Shown piece by piece: positions 4,769-5,699 of a stretch of DNA of 5,699 nt. The translations under genes were made by a program, and so were the position numbers. Under the pieces are notes generated by a model. The model did no database searches and was not told the origin of the DNA. It saw only the letters and a program-made list of their open reading frames with translations. The stretch lies in NCBI GenBank assembly GCA_934271725.1, contig CAKQSC010000066.1:1-5699 (forward strand). Reading direction: 5' to 3'. The stretch's first letter is position 1; each line of letters opens with the position of its first letter. Source of the DNA: an uncultured Clostridia bacterium. GTDB lineage: Bacteria > Bacillota > Clostridia > Christensenellales > Borkfalkiaceae.

Positions 4769-5605
4769 ATGACAAATATAGAATTAAAAGAGTATTGGGA
4801 AGAATTATTGAGCATTTATAAGGGTATCATATTCAATAATTGTAATTTTGCAGGTGGAATAAACGGAAGAATCAACTATAACTTTGATTGTCCGCAGTTT
4901 TACACGCTGAAAGAAAAATACAAGTTGGAAATACTTGCAAAACGAGGCAGAGATTTTGAAAGAGCAAAAAATCTTTTGTCTTTTTTCGCTCCGCGAATCA
5001 ATCATAAAAGCGATTTTCAAAATGACATCAATTGTAACGCTATGGATTTATTGGAGTATTGCCTTGATAAGCCCGATAACGGGATAAATTGTCTTAATAA
5101 ATCAAAAATTTTGCAAGAGTGTTGCCTTGCTTTGGGTATTTATGCCCGTAGAGTATGGCTAATGCCTTACTCTCCCTATGATACCGATAATCACGTTGTC
5201 GTCGAAATATACGATTTTGATTTGAGCAAATGGATTATGCTCGATATGTCTACAAACGGATACTTTGTAAATTCCGACGGAATGCCTTTATCCGTTCTCG
5301 AAATAAGAGATAAGTTTGCGGCAAACGAAATTTGCAAATTTGTAAAAACTTCCGTAGTTCACGATGATTTTTTTAGCGATACGCAAATGGAATGCCTGTA
5401 TTATAAACAGTATTTTGCAAAAAATCTCTTTTATTTATTTGTAGAAACGCAAAACGAATTTTCGGACAATAAAAAACGGATAGCGTTCATTCCGTACAAC
5501 TTTGATCTGACTAAAAACTTGAAATATAAATCATTTATCGAAGAAGATATTCCTCCCGTTGGTAATATATCAATGCTATTAAATGCCCCTAAAAAATTAG
5601 ATTGA
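4769..5605 (+). CDS. Transglutaminase-like superfamily protein (Cys-His-Asp triad)
   Basis: This 278-residue protein has no signal peptide or membrane helix, so it is probably cytosolic. The middle carries a papain-like transglutaminase core: GINCLNKSKILQECCLALGI (105-124) with candidate nucleophile C108, then ARRVWLMP, then DNHVVVEIY (140-148) with candidate H142, then WIMLDMSTNGYFV (155-167) with candidate D159. The order, the spacing and the ALGI-x-AR and H-V-x-V-E-x-Y patterns match the family. The N-terminal 100 residues (YNFDCPQFYTLKEKY, then a charged helix) and the C-terminal 100 residues are not recognised. The real reaction, whether amide cross-linking, deamidation or proteolysis, cannot be told. 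The start at 4769 is chosen on GGAG spacing; the open frame extends upstream to 4655. It lies 134 bases after the 70-residue gene, in the same AT-rich style. An annotation starting at 4667 or 4655 would add 34 or 38 residues. Confidence 0.8.
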   Translation: MTNIELKEYWEELLSIYKGIIFNNCNFAGGINGRINYNFDCPQFYTLKEKYKLEILAKRGRDFERAKNLLSFFAPRINHKSDFQNDINCNAMDLLEYCLDKPDNGINCLNKSKILQECCLALGIYARRVWLMPYSPYDTDNHVVVEIYDFDLSKWIMLDMSTNGYFVNSDGMPLSVLEIRDKFAANEICKFVKTSVVHDDFFSDTQMECLYYKQYFAKNLFYLFVETQNEFSDNKKRIAFIPYNFDLTKNLKYKSFIEEDIPPVGNISMLLNAPKKLD

Positions 5606-5647
5606 TTATCTTTCCGATTTTTTCAATCTGTTCTGCGTGGTAAAAGA

Positions 5648-5678
5648 AAAGTCGGAGCAAACTATATGCCCCGGCTTT
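5648..5678. terminator. Hairpin downstream of the transglutaminase-like gene
   Basis: AAAGTCGG (5648-5655) pairs with CCGGCTTT (5671-5678), 8 bp including one G-U pair, with a further GC/GC pairing possible inside. It lies 43 bases after the stop codon. The T-rich flank is better on the minus strand (CTTTTCTTTT), so it may be bidirectional and also serve a leftward gene entering from beyond the window. Confidence 0.5.
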
Positions 5679-5699
5679 CCCTTTACGATTATTCTTTAT

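Overview
The window looks like part of a low-to-mid GC chromosome of a Clostridia-like Firmicute, probably a gut or environmental lineage. The evidence is the sporulation/division gene order yabP-yabQ-divIC on the minus strand, AGGAGG-type ribosome binding sites, and sigma-A-like promoters. The species cannot be named from the sequence.

Left block (about 1-1510, minus strand): a compact operon read right to left as yabP, yabQ, divIC and a Ppx/GppA phosphatase that runs off the left edge. yabP/yabQ and divIC/Ppx are joined by 4-base stop/start overlaps with non-ATG starts (GTGA and TTGA), which implies translational coupling. yabQ carries an apparent +1 frameshift at a pair of T runs. The second half of the conserved protein, and a stop just before the divIC ribosome binding site, are found only in the shifted frame.

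Middle gap (1511-1887): no gene is visible. It holds two related families of degenerate direct repeats (one pair 69 bases apart, and three units with an exact 44-base period) that end in a strong 12-bp hairpin just after the stop codon of the next gene.

Central block (1854-4274, minus strand): a two-gene operon with a clear promoter. A COG2509-type FAD-dependent dehydrogenase with a four-cysteine cluster is followed after 5 bases by a ROK-family sugar kinase, probably glucokinase, and then the hairpin.

Right block (4363-5699, plus strand): a divergently transcribed, visibly AT-richer region. It has a textbook extended -10 promoter, a 70-residue protein resembling the isolated C-terminal tail of peptidase-MA-like (gluzincin) proteins, and a cytosolic transglutaminase-like protein with a recognisable Cys-His-Asp triad. 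Composition, hypothetical content and the possible gene fragment suggest accessory, perhaps acquired, DNA. A hairpin at the right edge probably terminates transcription, possibly also for a gene entering from the right.

No complete new system can be demonstrated. The items most worth a second look are the yabQ frameshift, the 44-base repeat array, and the AT-rich pair of small-protein and transglutaminase-like genes.
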